NCBI RefSeq assembly: GCF_000090795.2
Contig: NW_003546425.1
Coordinates: 129,266-172,369 of the forward strand
Reading direction: 5' to 3'
DNA length: 43,104 nucleotides
Source: Amphimedon queenslandica
Lineage: Eukaryota; Porifera; Demospongiae; Haplosclerida; Niphatidae
In this document: positions 1 through 10,600 of the stretch, piece after piece
How the letters are laid out: every line of letters begins with the position of its first letter
How positions within the stretch are numbered: position 1 is the stretch's first letter
Program-made: the position numbers and the translations under genes
The notes under the pieces: model-generated
What the model was told of the DNA's origin: nothing
Seen by the model: the letters and a program-made list of their open reading frames with translations, nothing else
Database searches by the model: none

Positions 1-40
1 TGCATAGATAGTTGCTCTAGCTTCCTTCCCTCTCTCTCAC

Positions 41-2384
41 TTTCTATTAAGGAAGTACAGCAAACCAAGTTTAAGTGGTTCATTATTGTAGCCAACATAA
101 ACCAGCTCTTTAGTGGAGTCAGGTACCCATCTAGCCCGCCCACACGAGTAATTAGAAGGAGAATCAATAACAGTGCATTCCTCAGTCTTAATATCCAATA
201 CAACAATGATAGGATTAATGACTGTTGTCAACAGCTCTCCCCAGCTCTGGCGGTATACATATTCAGTGCCCTGTCGATAGAATATGTATCATTAATCAAA
301 TTAATAATAATCAAAAGATCTTGTGGATTTTCATTACCATTTCTTTAGGTTCAGATCCTTTGTCTTCATCTCCTATACAGTGTATGACAGAAAGAGATAA
401 CTATTTCAAATGCAACCACAATTAAGTCAGTAGTTTAACTAGTTTTATTATAACTGCCAATAAATGTACTAACATTAAAGATCATTTTGGCTCAGTATAA
501 CATACCATTGTTCTTCTTGAAGTAAGGAATGCTGTCTGGGACCTTCTTCTCAGCAACATAGAGCAGCTTTGAGCCATCAGAGGACAACTGGAAGCTTGAG
601 AATTGATCTAAAAAATTAATACGAAAATTGATGTGTTAAAGTAACCACAAAAATTTGTCCTAGATTTTCCCACATGCGTCATTTTAGCACATTCCGACAC
701 AATAAAGTGTGTCTAATTAATAAGTTTTTGTGTAGCTACAACACACTTTATGTGCTATGATTTGGGACAGCAAATATGTCAGTGCCATATTTTAACACAA
801 TAGACCCTATAGGGCGCTAACTTATATTCGTAATCTTCTGTGTACTATCCACATTCTTTAATAAAAAATTTTGAAATTCTTCTGCTGGATGGCAAAACCA
901 ATGGACAGGAGGCCAAAAGCAGCCTGTCACTTCAAGTGCAATAAAGATTTTTCTCAAGAGAAATTCTGGGCTCTATTCTTTGCTGTTACTGGCATTTATT
1001 GCCACTCAGGCAAGCTCTGGAAGCCACAAAGGCCTCTTGTCCCTCGTTTCCCCATGTAGCTACACTGTATCTTGCCGTCCAAATCATGAGTGTGGGTGGA
1101 TACTGTAATGCAATAATTACTTGTAGAAATTAGCGCCCTACAGGGTCTATAGTTTTTTCAAGAGTAGATAATATTTAATATTATCTACTCTTGGTTTTTG
1201 TTTGACAACATGCACAACAGTAATTACTTTAATAAAAATTAACTTGCCATTATCATTAATTTTGCCGTGTTTCTTTCCAAACTGCTCTTTGACAATGAAA
1301 CATTTTATCAAACTATTTGAGTCCCAGATCTAAAGTAATAACAGCAACAATGATAATAATAATAATAACAAGAACACTATATATATAACTTCTAATTTCC
1401 AAAACAATTCAATAATTGCTTACTTCTATAAACTGCTGTGGTTCAGCCCCAGACTCCATCTTTGACAATTTTCCTTTCATGAGTACAGCTCTGAACTTCC
1501 CACAAGTGGAATAACTTTCTAACAAACTGCAAATTGCAAAAAATTGATTAAAAATAGAAATATGCAATTAAAGTCATTATTACATATGCAGTTAAAATGG
1601 TAATTAATAACAACTGAGTGATAATCATGTATGAATTGATATACTGTATAGCTAGAAATTGAATTGATATACCGTATATATAGCTAGAAATTTCTGTGGC
1701 CAAAAATTTTTTGCGAATTTGAAGAAAATCGCAAAAAAATTAAATCCTCAAAAAATAGGTAAATTAAAAGGTGTGGCTTACAAAGAATTTTCTCAGTGTA
1801 ATTATAGCTCGAATTATAGTGAAGCCCATGGCGTCAGTTTTCCTGGCACTGTTCCAGTATTTTAAGCACAGTCAAAGAGTAATCCTATCTTGCCTAATAT
1901 CCTCATAGAGCTTTGTGTCATCATCAGCTATAGTTCAGGTAAGTAGTGAAGAGCAGCCATTGATCAGCAGACAGCAGTGTGATCAAGTGAATTCGCAAAA
2001 ATAAAATCCGCAAAAGCAATTTTTTTTGGCAATTCCCAGAAATTTTTGGCCGCAGAAATTTTTGGCCACAGAAATTTCTAGCCGCTATACGGTAACAAAA
2101 CTCTATGGTGTCACAAATTCCAAGTCTTACACTGATGTAGCATCATGTTGAAAGCTGTTACTACTGAGTAGAGAGAGCTTTTTTAAGCCAGCGGGAACCC
2201 TGCGGACCAGGTAAGACTTGGCAAAACTAACTTTATTTCCTCTTTCAAGATCTTTTTGACTCCATTTTATTTCAATCTCATACAGCTCATCTCCTGAGCG
2301 GAATATGCGACCTCCAGTAGCAACTGGTATCTGTGCAATCTCTCTGTATAGCTGACGGGCTTTCTCTTGGATAGCAGCCATCAT
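41..2384 (-). CDS. APEH: Acylamino-acid-releasing enzyme (acylpeptide hydrolase), N-terminal part, six exons
   Basis: Cytosolic serine peptidase of the prolyl oligopeptidase family that removes N-acylated residues from peptides. Six exons join in frame: 2384-2131, 1526-1424, 1329-1248, 607-506, 372-338 and 270-41 (268 codons plus two bases). They give the N-terminal segment and the first part of the beta-propeller. Diagnostic stretches resembling vertebrate APEH are WSQKDLERGNKVSFAKSYLV, KLLYVAEKKVPDS and YVGYNNEPLKLGLLYFLNR. The catalytic hydrolase domain lies left of the window. I chose the ATG at 2384; a second ATG follows at once, and the TTG at 2387 extends the open frame but is not a likely start. 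The junction after 1248 needs a GC donor (GCAAGT). The next intron (608-1247) carries an inverted-repeat element and the intron 1527-2130 carries another. The identity is secure; the first exon is slightly less so because a transposon end lies only 18 bp upstream. Confidence 0.9.
801..1149. mobile_element. Small TIR element (MITE-like) in an APEH intron
   Basis: Inverted ends of 20 bp at 801-820 and 1130-1149 match with one mismatch (TAGACCCTATAGGGCGCTAA against its complement). The terminal TA at both ends fits a TA target duplication. About 350 bp long. The only open frame inside (871-1059) shows no recognisable domain, so I treat it as non-autonomous. No transposase is visible. Confidence 0.7.
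1670..2094. mobile_element. TACCGTATA-ended MITE in an APEH intron
   Basis: Long inverted ends begin TACCGTATA on the left (from 1670) and read TACCGTATAGCGGCTAGAAA on the complement of the right end (2094 inward). The match runs for about 40 bp through a GAAATTTCTGTGGCCAAAAA block. About 425 bp, no coding potential. A partial duplicate of the left end sits just outside at 1640-1665. It belongs with the similar elements at 9283, 11573, 20059 and 41285. Confidence 0.75.
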
Positions 2385-2402
2385 CAAGAAATTAATTGCA
2401 TT

Positions 2403-3606
2403 ATAGATATTATACGTACATAGATTGGAACATTAAAGTATCTATGATTGGAAACATCACAGGAAGCCAATATTAAAAACTCCTGAAACATCACTTCCTG
2501 TTAGTCTCGGGAGATGGCGGCTAGGAATTGGTAGTTATCGTCAGTTAGTGTTTTACCTTGGCCAGATCTGGATCCAATTGTTGCTTCACTGTATTTCCCA
2601 GGTAACTAGTATTGTATTAAAAAGCTAAGTATATGAATTGCGTGCTATCATCTCCCACAATACTCACAAAGATGTAAATTTATGTCTTATAACACCTTGT
2701 GGGCACATTTTCTTAAAAAATAGCCATAGAATTACTTTGAATTTTTGAATAGATGTGATCTGTATGAGTATGCATGTACTAAACTTGGCATTTTGATTAA
2801 ATAAGGAAGGGTTTTAAAGTTATTAGCTTTTTAATGTTTGTTACGTGTACCCGACGGTGGGCACATTTTAGGCCAATCAAGTGTATATGATGAATATTTC
2901 TTGATTCAGATATAATGTTTAAGAGTGTACTTGTGTACTAGTGGTGTCATTTTGTTCAATAGATGTCTTCAAATAGGAGAAATTATGAAGCGAATTGGAA
3001 GGAGATAGGAGGTTAAAATTAATGAAGATGGTGTTTCACTGACAATTGAAGTAAGTCCATTAGCGACAGTAAGTTGATCATATACTAAAAATTATTATGT
3101 ATTGATTTATGTTTTACTAGGATCAATTTCATGTGTTATATGGTTTAATGGTGTGAATAAAATAACATGTTTTGCACTGTCTACCATATTGAGAAAACCA
3201 AGAGCATGAGCCATCAGCAGACTGTAATCATCATTAATAATTGGATCTACTTGTTTGTGGCCTTGTCATCAAGGAATTCTATTAAGTCATCAACAATACC
3301 TCAGTAATATTAATAATACATATTTATTTTTATTAATAATTAAATTTTAAATATTATTGGTATGTATTTTCTCTCTTTTATATTTCCTCTCCTTTGTTTC
3401 CTTCACCTTTGGAGTATAAATTAAAATTCTCATGTCGAGAATACTTCCAGAACAGTCTTAAAAGTACTTGCTTAATGCTTCAGCCTTCAAGTAATACTGT
3501 CACATTTTTCCATGTGGGTAATGATGTCACTTCCTGTGAAAAGAGCATGTGACCATCCGGTCTTGCCCTGTTTCCAAATTCCAATCCATGTACGTATAAT
3601 ATCTAT
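2403..3606. mobile_element. 1.2 kb TIR element immediately upstream of APEH
   Basis: The 28 bp ends at 2403-2430 and 3579-3606 are inverted copies with one mismatch (ATAGATATTATACGTACAT...). An outer TA is compatible with a TA target site (inference). The interior has no open frame of useful length on either strand, so it is a non-autonomous or decayed DNA transposon. It begins 18 bp from the APEH ATG, so it must supply or interrupt the APEH 5' region. Confidence 0.75.
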
Positions 3607-3727
3607 GATTGCACTGTGCACTCATGGTGATGTAATGCTATGCCAACAAAATTAATGAACGTGGGTTTTGCAAGGCGTGGATTTTTGCACTTTGCAGTGT
3701 AAACCGGCCTTCAATCTTTTCTTGGTT

Positions 3728-4020
3728 ACACAGCCAAAAATTATCATCTCTGATACAGGCCACTACCCAAAAATCAATGATTCAAGCCTGATGTATATTT
3801 TAGTACAGCCCTGACTGGCATCAATGTTGACTCATGTCTGTTGCTCTGGCTGAGCATGCACGGCTGTACTCAAGCATGGTTGTATCATGGATGGTTATCA
3901 TGATTGTATCATACTAGACTCATTGCTTTGCAGGCTGCCCAAAATCCATTATACAGGGATGTATCAAGGCTGATCCTGATTGATATCAGTCACGATTCCA
4001 AGTAAAACTCTTGGCTGTGT
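3728..4020. repeat. Possible small inverted-repeat element
   Basis: Ten-base inverted ends (ACACAGCCAA at 3728-3737, TTGGCTGTGT at 4011-4020) enclose about 290 bp with internal GGTTGTATCATGG-like repetition. No target duplication could be assigned. The short ends make this weak. The rest of the APEH-MOV10L1 intergenic region (3607-3727, 4087-4680) shows nothing I recognise. Confidence 0.35.
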
Positions 4021-4040
4021 ATACACTAAACTATAGTTCA

Positions 4041-4086
4041 CCACTCCAGAGGTTTGTGAACACAAGTTCACAAACTCAGGGAGTGG
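4041..4086. repeat. Perfect hairpin in the MOV10L1 upstream region
   Basis: GTTTGTGAAC (4052-4061) and GTTCACAAAC (4066-4075) form a perfect 10 bp inverted repeat around a 4-base loop. An outer pair, CCACTCC at 4041-4047 and GGAGTGG at 4080-4086, extends the stem after small internal mismatches. It lies about 600 bp upstream of the MOV10L1 ATG. It could be the core of a small transposon or a palindromic protein-binding site; the sequence alone does not decide. Confidence 0.55.
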
Positions 4087-4680
4087 TTGGGGTATAATGT
4101 GCTGATCTTCCTCAAGGCCTATATCATTCGTGGGTATAGGGTCAGAACATCATACTTTTAAAAGTTACTTATTGTCCAATCATAATGTCTTCAACTAAGA
4201 GTTCTCCGGCTTTAGGTACTTTGCACTGGAAAGGAGCTATGTCATCTCTGTACAGTGCCGCTCTAGAGCCATTTTTGCTATTCATAAAAACTAGCCAGTT
4301 ACCGAATGTCCAGTCATATAATCATTACTTTTTTATTCTATTGTATTTCAAGGGACTCTAAAGCCAGAGTATTCAGGGCTAGTTTCAGTTTCTCTTCATC
4401 TTGGGAACGGTGAAGATGACAAACCTGCCATTGTTGTTGTACTAGGTTGTAACTGATAATACTTTGCCTTCTCTCTTTAATCAAAGGACAACAGAACTCA
4501 ACCCTTGGTATTTAAAAAGTCTAACTTACTGGCTAACAGCGTATAACTTTAAAATTAAAATAATAATTTTTTGCAAATGATTGACCACGTGAACGCACGT
4601 GGCTTTAGTATACGGAGTATTAAACGGAGACCTCGTGCTTTGTTTTTGTTTTCCCTAGTGATTTTCTTCTCTGGGAGGCA

Positions 4681-7600
4681 ATGATGTGGAGTTTTGTGAA
4701 AGAACTTGTTTGGGGAGGAACAGAAGAAGTTGAAAATGAAGGCGATAATCATAAAGTTTTGGTTGATAGAGAGAAAGAAAACAGTCGCCATTTTACTGGT
4801 CGTGTCACTCAATATGATAGAACTACATCCTCTGGAATGATTGATAATATTATATACTTTGATCAGTCTGTGATTATGGGAGGAATGAAACCAAAAGTAA
4901 TAATATTTTTATAATTTAAAACAATTAATTAAAGCAAAGGTTTTGAAATTTAAAATAATTACAAAGTATGGACTATAATACAGTATACAGGTCTACGGGG
5001 TATTTTTTAATTTGCATGGCCATAACTTTAGAAATTTTTGTCAGAATTAGCTCAAACGTTTTACATAGCATAAGGACATCAATATTTATTAGAAAATGTA
5101 ATAAAAATTGTGGTGATTTTGGAGCAATTTTTTTTAGAGAACCATGGGCTATAGCTTTTGCTTTTTTCAAAAATTGTCTTATAGCGTAAGGACATCAATA
5201 TGTATTAGAAAATGTAATAAAAATTGGCAATGATTTTGGAGCCATTTTTAGAAAAAAGCAATGACTATAGCTATTTTTAGATTGGTGTCAGTGCTCATGT
5301 TGAAGCTACAAGACAACACTCACTTGCTGCATGGAAAGCAACAAAGGTAACTTACCATTATAATTATCAGGAACCCTCTTCCTCTAATCAGGTACAGCTA
5401 ATCAACCAATGGCAACCAGAGGCAGACACTGGCTCACGGAATATAGTTGGACACGTGACAGAGGAAGGAAGGACCAGCTACATAATCTACTGCACTAACA
5501 ATGAGGAAATAACACTGCAACGGAGCTCCATTCCAAGCACATCTGATTACTGCCCACGTAATGGAGACTGGGTCATGCTAAGTATAGTGGAACAAGTTGG
5601 AGGGAGTGACAAAGAAGGAGAGAGCAGTAGGATAGAGATAACTGATGTGAAACCATTGAGGAGGAAAGAAGTAACAGCAACTATAGAATATTATACTGGT
5701 AAGCTTTGTAATTTTTAAAAATACAATATTTTATTTTAATTTTTATACTGTCACTCTTCCTCTTTCTTGTCTTAAGGTCGTATTGGGATGATAGAGGGTG
5801 ACATTGGTTTTAATCTAAGTGTATATCAAGGGGGTGGTGCTCCTTGTGTTGGCGATACTGTAATAGTCGAATGTGTTGAGTGCAAACATGCCAGGATGAG
5901 CTGGAGAGCTATAAAGGTTAAACCAATCAATCACCAGTCAACAAAAATGTAAGAAAGAGAGTCTTTTTCTAATTTAAGCCTTGTAATTTAATGTATTTTA
6001 GACTTTTAGTACATTGTACTGCATCACTGTTGTGCTATTTTTAGATATAACTAGTATATTACTGCTTTTTGTTCTTTTCTCCTTTCTCTCTCCTTCTCTC
6101 AGCTCCTCTGATGGTGGGCAGCCATTTTCTTCTTCAGCACAACATGCACTCAAGCAAGAGGAAAAGTTTAGCATTTTAGTGTCGGGGCAAGGAGAATTTG
6201 GAGATGTAGAGTTGAATAAAAAGCGTTCGACCATTTTTACAATTAGGTAAGAGAAAGAGACATAGAGGATGACAGAGCTGTTTTTTTAAATGCATAAAAT
6301 GTATGCTTTCTTTGTCATTTTTGAAAAGCAGTAAAACATGGATACATGTGCACATAGAGACATGCATGTTTCGTCATTTAGAATTATTAACTGTATTTTG
6401 TAGTAACCATGGCAGCACTAGCCACACCCTCATCTCATGTGCCCCAGTGTCTTTAAAGGATCAGTTATTAGTGAAAATAATTAATATTAATAATAATAGT
6501 AAGGAGAAGGTGGAGGAGGAGGGAGTTGAGATAAAGTCCGGTCATGCATTAGAAGTATCAGTGGAGCTTATATCAAAGTAAAGAGTTGTTATTATTATTA
6601 TTATTATTATCATTGTTGTTGTTGTTTTTAGGGTTTTAGGTCGTCTTGTTACAGTCCTAGTTTTCAATTTTGGAAGCTTTAAAATAAATCAATCAATTTA
6701 TGCAAACGTGATTGATGAAAGCATGTACTTATTGGAACCAACACAAGCTTACGTGGTACATGTACATGTACATGTACAAGGATAAAGGATACATGTAATT
6801 TAACATGCTCCTCTCTCTCCCTTTTTTCTTTCCTTTTCTCTCTCTCTCAGTCTTCTTCCCAGAGAAGATCAGGTATGAATCCTGCCTATCATGACAGGCT
6901 CAAAGCAGCAAGCTCTGCTCCTGGTCAACGCCCCAAAAGGTAACTAAATTCAAATATGCTCTGATTTCTAAAATTCAGCTATTTTAGGAGAGCAATGGTC
7001 CGTCTACCGAACAAACTAAAGCAGTTTCCTATCCCCACCAGTGTGAGAGAGTTCTTTGAATTAGATACAGATGTTAGCCTGTTGTGTCCGAAGCTTCTTG
7101 AGCCTTTAAGCTGGAGCAGCTACGAAGAGTGTTTCTCGATCCTTTTACACACCGAGGAGTTGCAGATGGAAATTAATATGCAGGAATTTGACATTCCCAT
7201 GGTAGCAGCTTAAATAAGCCTTACTCCTTATTATCATGGATATTACATATACCAAACCGTATGTATTATCTGTGTTATTATCCTGGTCTGTTTTGTGTGC
7301 CTAGGCTTCAATGATTCAACGTGGTCAGTATCTTACACTTGAAGTACCAGGACTAGCCGAAGGGCGGCCATCTTTATTAGTAGGAGATATTGTGATTGCT
7401 TGTGAACCTGGTAAGGGAATGAGCTAGTGTATGCTTCAATAGTGTAGACTACATGTATTAATATTTATTATTTTATTGTGTGTGTGTGTGCATTAGGGAG
7501 AGATAAAAAATCAGAACCTTATGAAGGATTTATTCATGAAGTAAGGAAAAGAGAGAGACAGAGAGAGGGAGGGGGAGGAAGAAAGAGTTCACTCAGTTTT

Positions 7601-10600
7601 CCATCCTCCAGGTTCATGGTCGGGAAATACTATTAAAGTTTTCTGAAAGGTTTCATGAAAGATTTCATAATGAGGACTATGACATCATGTTCACATTCAA
7701 CAGGTAAATATTTATAACTATTAATAACTATTAATTATTGTTATAATAATAGGACTCCAATGAGAAGAATGCATCAATCATTAGCTCTGGTCCCTGTATT
7801 AGGACAGAAAAGTACATACAGATACAATGTACATGCATACCTACCAATCCACATTTCATTATGTGTAGCTATAATCTTGGTGTTTTTCATGGGCTCTGAA
7901 CATTGCTTGATTTGATCTGCTGTTTTTACGAAATGGTTCAACAATTTAGATTAAAATGATTGCTATGTTAAATAACTAATTAAAATTTGTATCATCCTTT
8001 TAAAAATTTTGTTGTTCAAACATGCATAGAATATAGTTGGATAATGGAGCAAATTGGCTTGAAAATATCCAATGTTTGACTGTTATAGGCTCTGGTTTAG
8101 CATTTAAAATTTGCTAAAATCAGTACACTGTTCATGTAACTCTCTTATTCTCTAGTTCTCTTTCCCCACTCCCCCTCTCCCCTTCCTCCCCTCCTTCGTC
8201 TCCCTCCCTCCCCCTCCTACTTTAACCCTCAACTCAACGAGAGACAGAGAGCAGCAGTAGGGAGGATACTGGGGGCTCAGGGTAGGCCTGCACCGTATGT
8301 GGTGTTTGGTCCGCCTGGTACTGGAAAGACAGTGACAGTTGTAGAGGCTATACTGCAAGTGTATTCACTGAGTACTGGTAACTGTAGGATATTGGCATCA
8401 GCTCCTTCTAATAGTGCTGCTGATCTTATAGTAAGGATTATAGGGGGAGGTTTAGTGAATGGAGAGAGAAAGAGCAACTTATAGTACATGTAATGATTTG
8501 AATTGGCAAAGTCTTAAATTGCTGTAATATTTGGCCATTAAAGACCATGGACTATTATAGTACAGTACTGGTCATCAAAAATGATGAGGAGATAATTTGC
8601 CATTTTTATAATTTTTCCTGATGCGTATACATGTTCTTATGTTGTGTAGAAATTTTGAGCTCGTTCCAATCAAAATTGAATTTTTTATGAATTTTTTAAG
8701 TTGCTCAAAAATCAGGCAAAAGACCCTGTACTATAGTACAGGGTAACTGGCCAAATTTCATCAAAAATGACTAGGAGAGAATTCTCCATTTTTACAATTT
8801 TCTCTGATGCATATACATGTTCTTATGTTGTGTAGAAAGTTTGGACACATTCCAATTAAAATTGAATTTTTTATTAATTTTTAAATTGTTCAAAAATCGG
8901 CCAAAAGACCCTGTATTTGCTATAGTACAGGGAATTTTATAAAAAATGACTAGGGAATTCTTCATTTCTATAATTTTTCTGATGTATATATACATGTACA
9001 TATGTGTAGAGTTTGATTTTTACAAATTTTTAAAAAACTTTGCCGCAATAGCAGTACATAATTAATATAATATGCATGTGATTGTGTTTGTAGGCAGAAC
9101 GATTGCTATTGATGGGTAAGCTAGAGTCTGGTGTCCTGGTACGACTGAATGCTTATCAGCGCTCACAAAAACCACCCGAGATACTTGGACCTCATTGCAT
9201 GGACGTATCTGATGCAGAAATGGCAGCTAGACACAAGTACATAAGAGGAAGGGATAAAAATAACATTGATCTTTGTTGTGTATACCGTATAGCGCTTTAA
9301 TTTGGTGGTGTTTTATTTTGGCGATTGGTGGTTTGCAAGCAAAATTACCAATATTAAAACCGCCAATCATTAATGCACATGCTCAGTAATGCACGTGTAC
9401 ACAAAAGATCACCAAATTAAAAACTGCCAATTATAATTTTAGAGCGAAATCACCGAAATAAAGCGCTATACAGTATATTTCTTTCTTAGAATAATAGTAT
9501 GTACTTGTGTGACTGCTGGTATACTGTACTCATTGAGTCTCCCTGTGGGTCACTTTACTCACGTCTTTATTGATGAGGCTGGCCAGGCCACAGAACCAGA
9601 GGCTCTCATACCTCTAGGACTACTGGCAGGGACTGAAAGACAAGTATGTATGAATTAATGATTGTAGTGGCACTTAGTGTATAAGTGGGGGTTTTTAGCA
9701 TTGCAAATTTCATGGATTTTTGTTCCTGATTTGCAAAAATAACATCTATAAAAATCATATTAATCAGGTGCATGTACCCACATGGTAGAATTTGCAAAAT
9801 TAAAATCTGCAGATTGGAAATTTAGTAGATTTCATGAAATATAATTTCTTCGAAAAAACCCACTTATACTGTACTATTGGTGGTTTTTTAAGTGAATGGT
9901 TTTATGTACAGGTATGCATTGCCATGGGCTATGCTTTTACAATTGGCAGTTTTAATATTTTAATTATTATCAATTTTAATTTCAAACCACTCAATAATTG
10001 GCAAAATGAAGATCCTTCAAATTAGAGTAGCAGACACTTACATGTATCTTTTATTATCTTCTTCTTGTAATTGTATATTCATTATTTATTAGGTTGTTTT
10101 GGCGGGTGATCCCTATCAGTTGGGTCCTGTGCTACAGTCAAAGACAGCTGGGTCTCATGGACTGGGTGTGTCCTTACTCGAGAGAATAATGAACAGGTCG
10201 GCCTACCAGAGGGACACCGAGAAATTCACTGATCACGGCTGCTATGATCCATTACTGGTCAGTATTGCTTTAGTTATAATAAAAATTTGTAATTATTTGT
10301 CTGCGGATTTTAATTTGCATAATTTTTAAAATTTTATTGCCATTTTAATCAATTTCCATGGATTTATTTTTGTGAAATTATAAAAAATGACAAAACTTTT
10401 ATGAATATTTGTTTCTTGTTGTACAGCACGTGTTTATTTGACGTTTTTATTTATTTTTAGGTAACAAAGCTGGTCGTTAATTATCGCTCACACCCATCCC
10501 TCCTCCACCTCTACTCTACCATATTCTATCATGGAGAGTTGGTTCCAGCTGCTGATATAAACATGACCCACTCGTTACTGAACTGGGAGGGGCTTACTAA

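Noticed and set aside
871..1059. 62-aa frame inside the TIR element at 801-1149
   Set aside because: No domain, and too short for a transposase. The element looks non-autonomous.
4555..4812. 85-aa antisense frame over MOV10L1 exon 1
   Set aside because: Shadow of exon 1, with no similarity to any known family.
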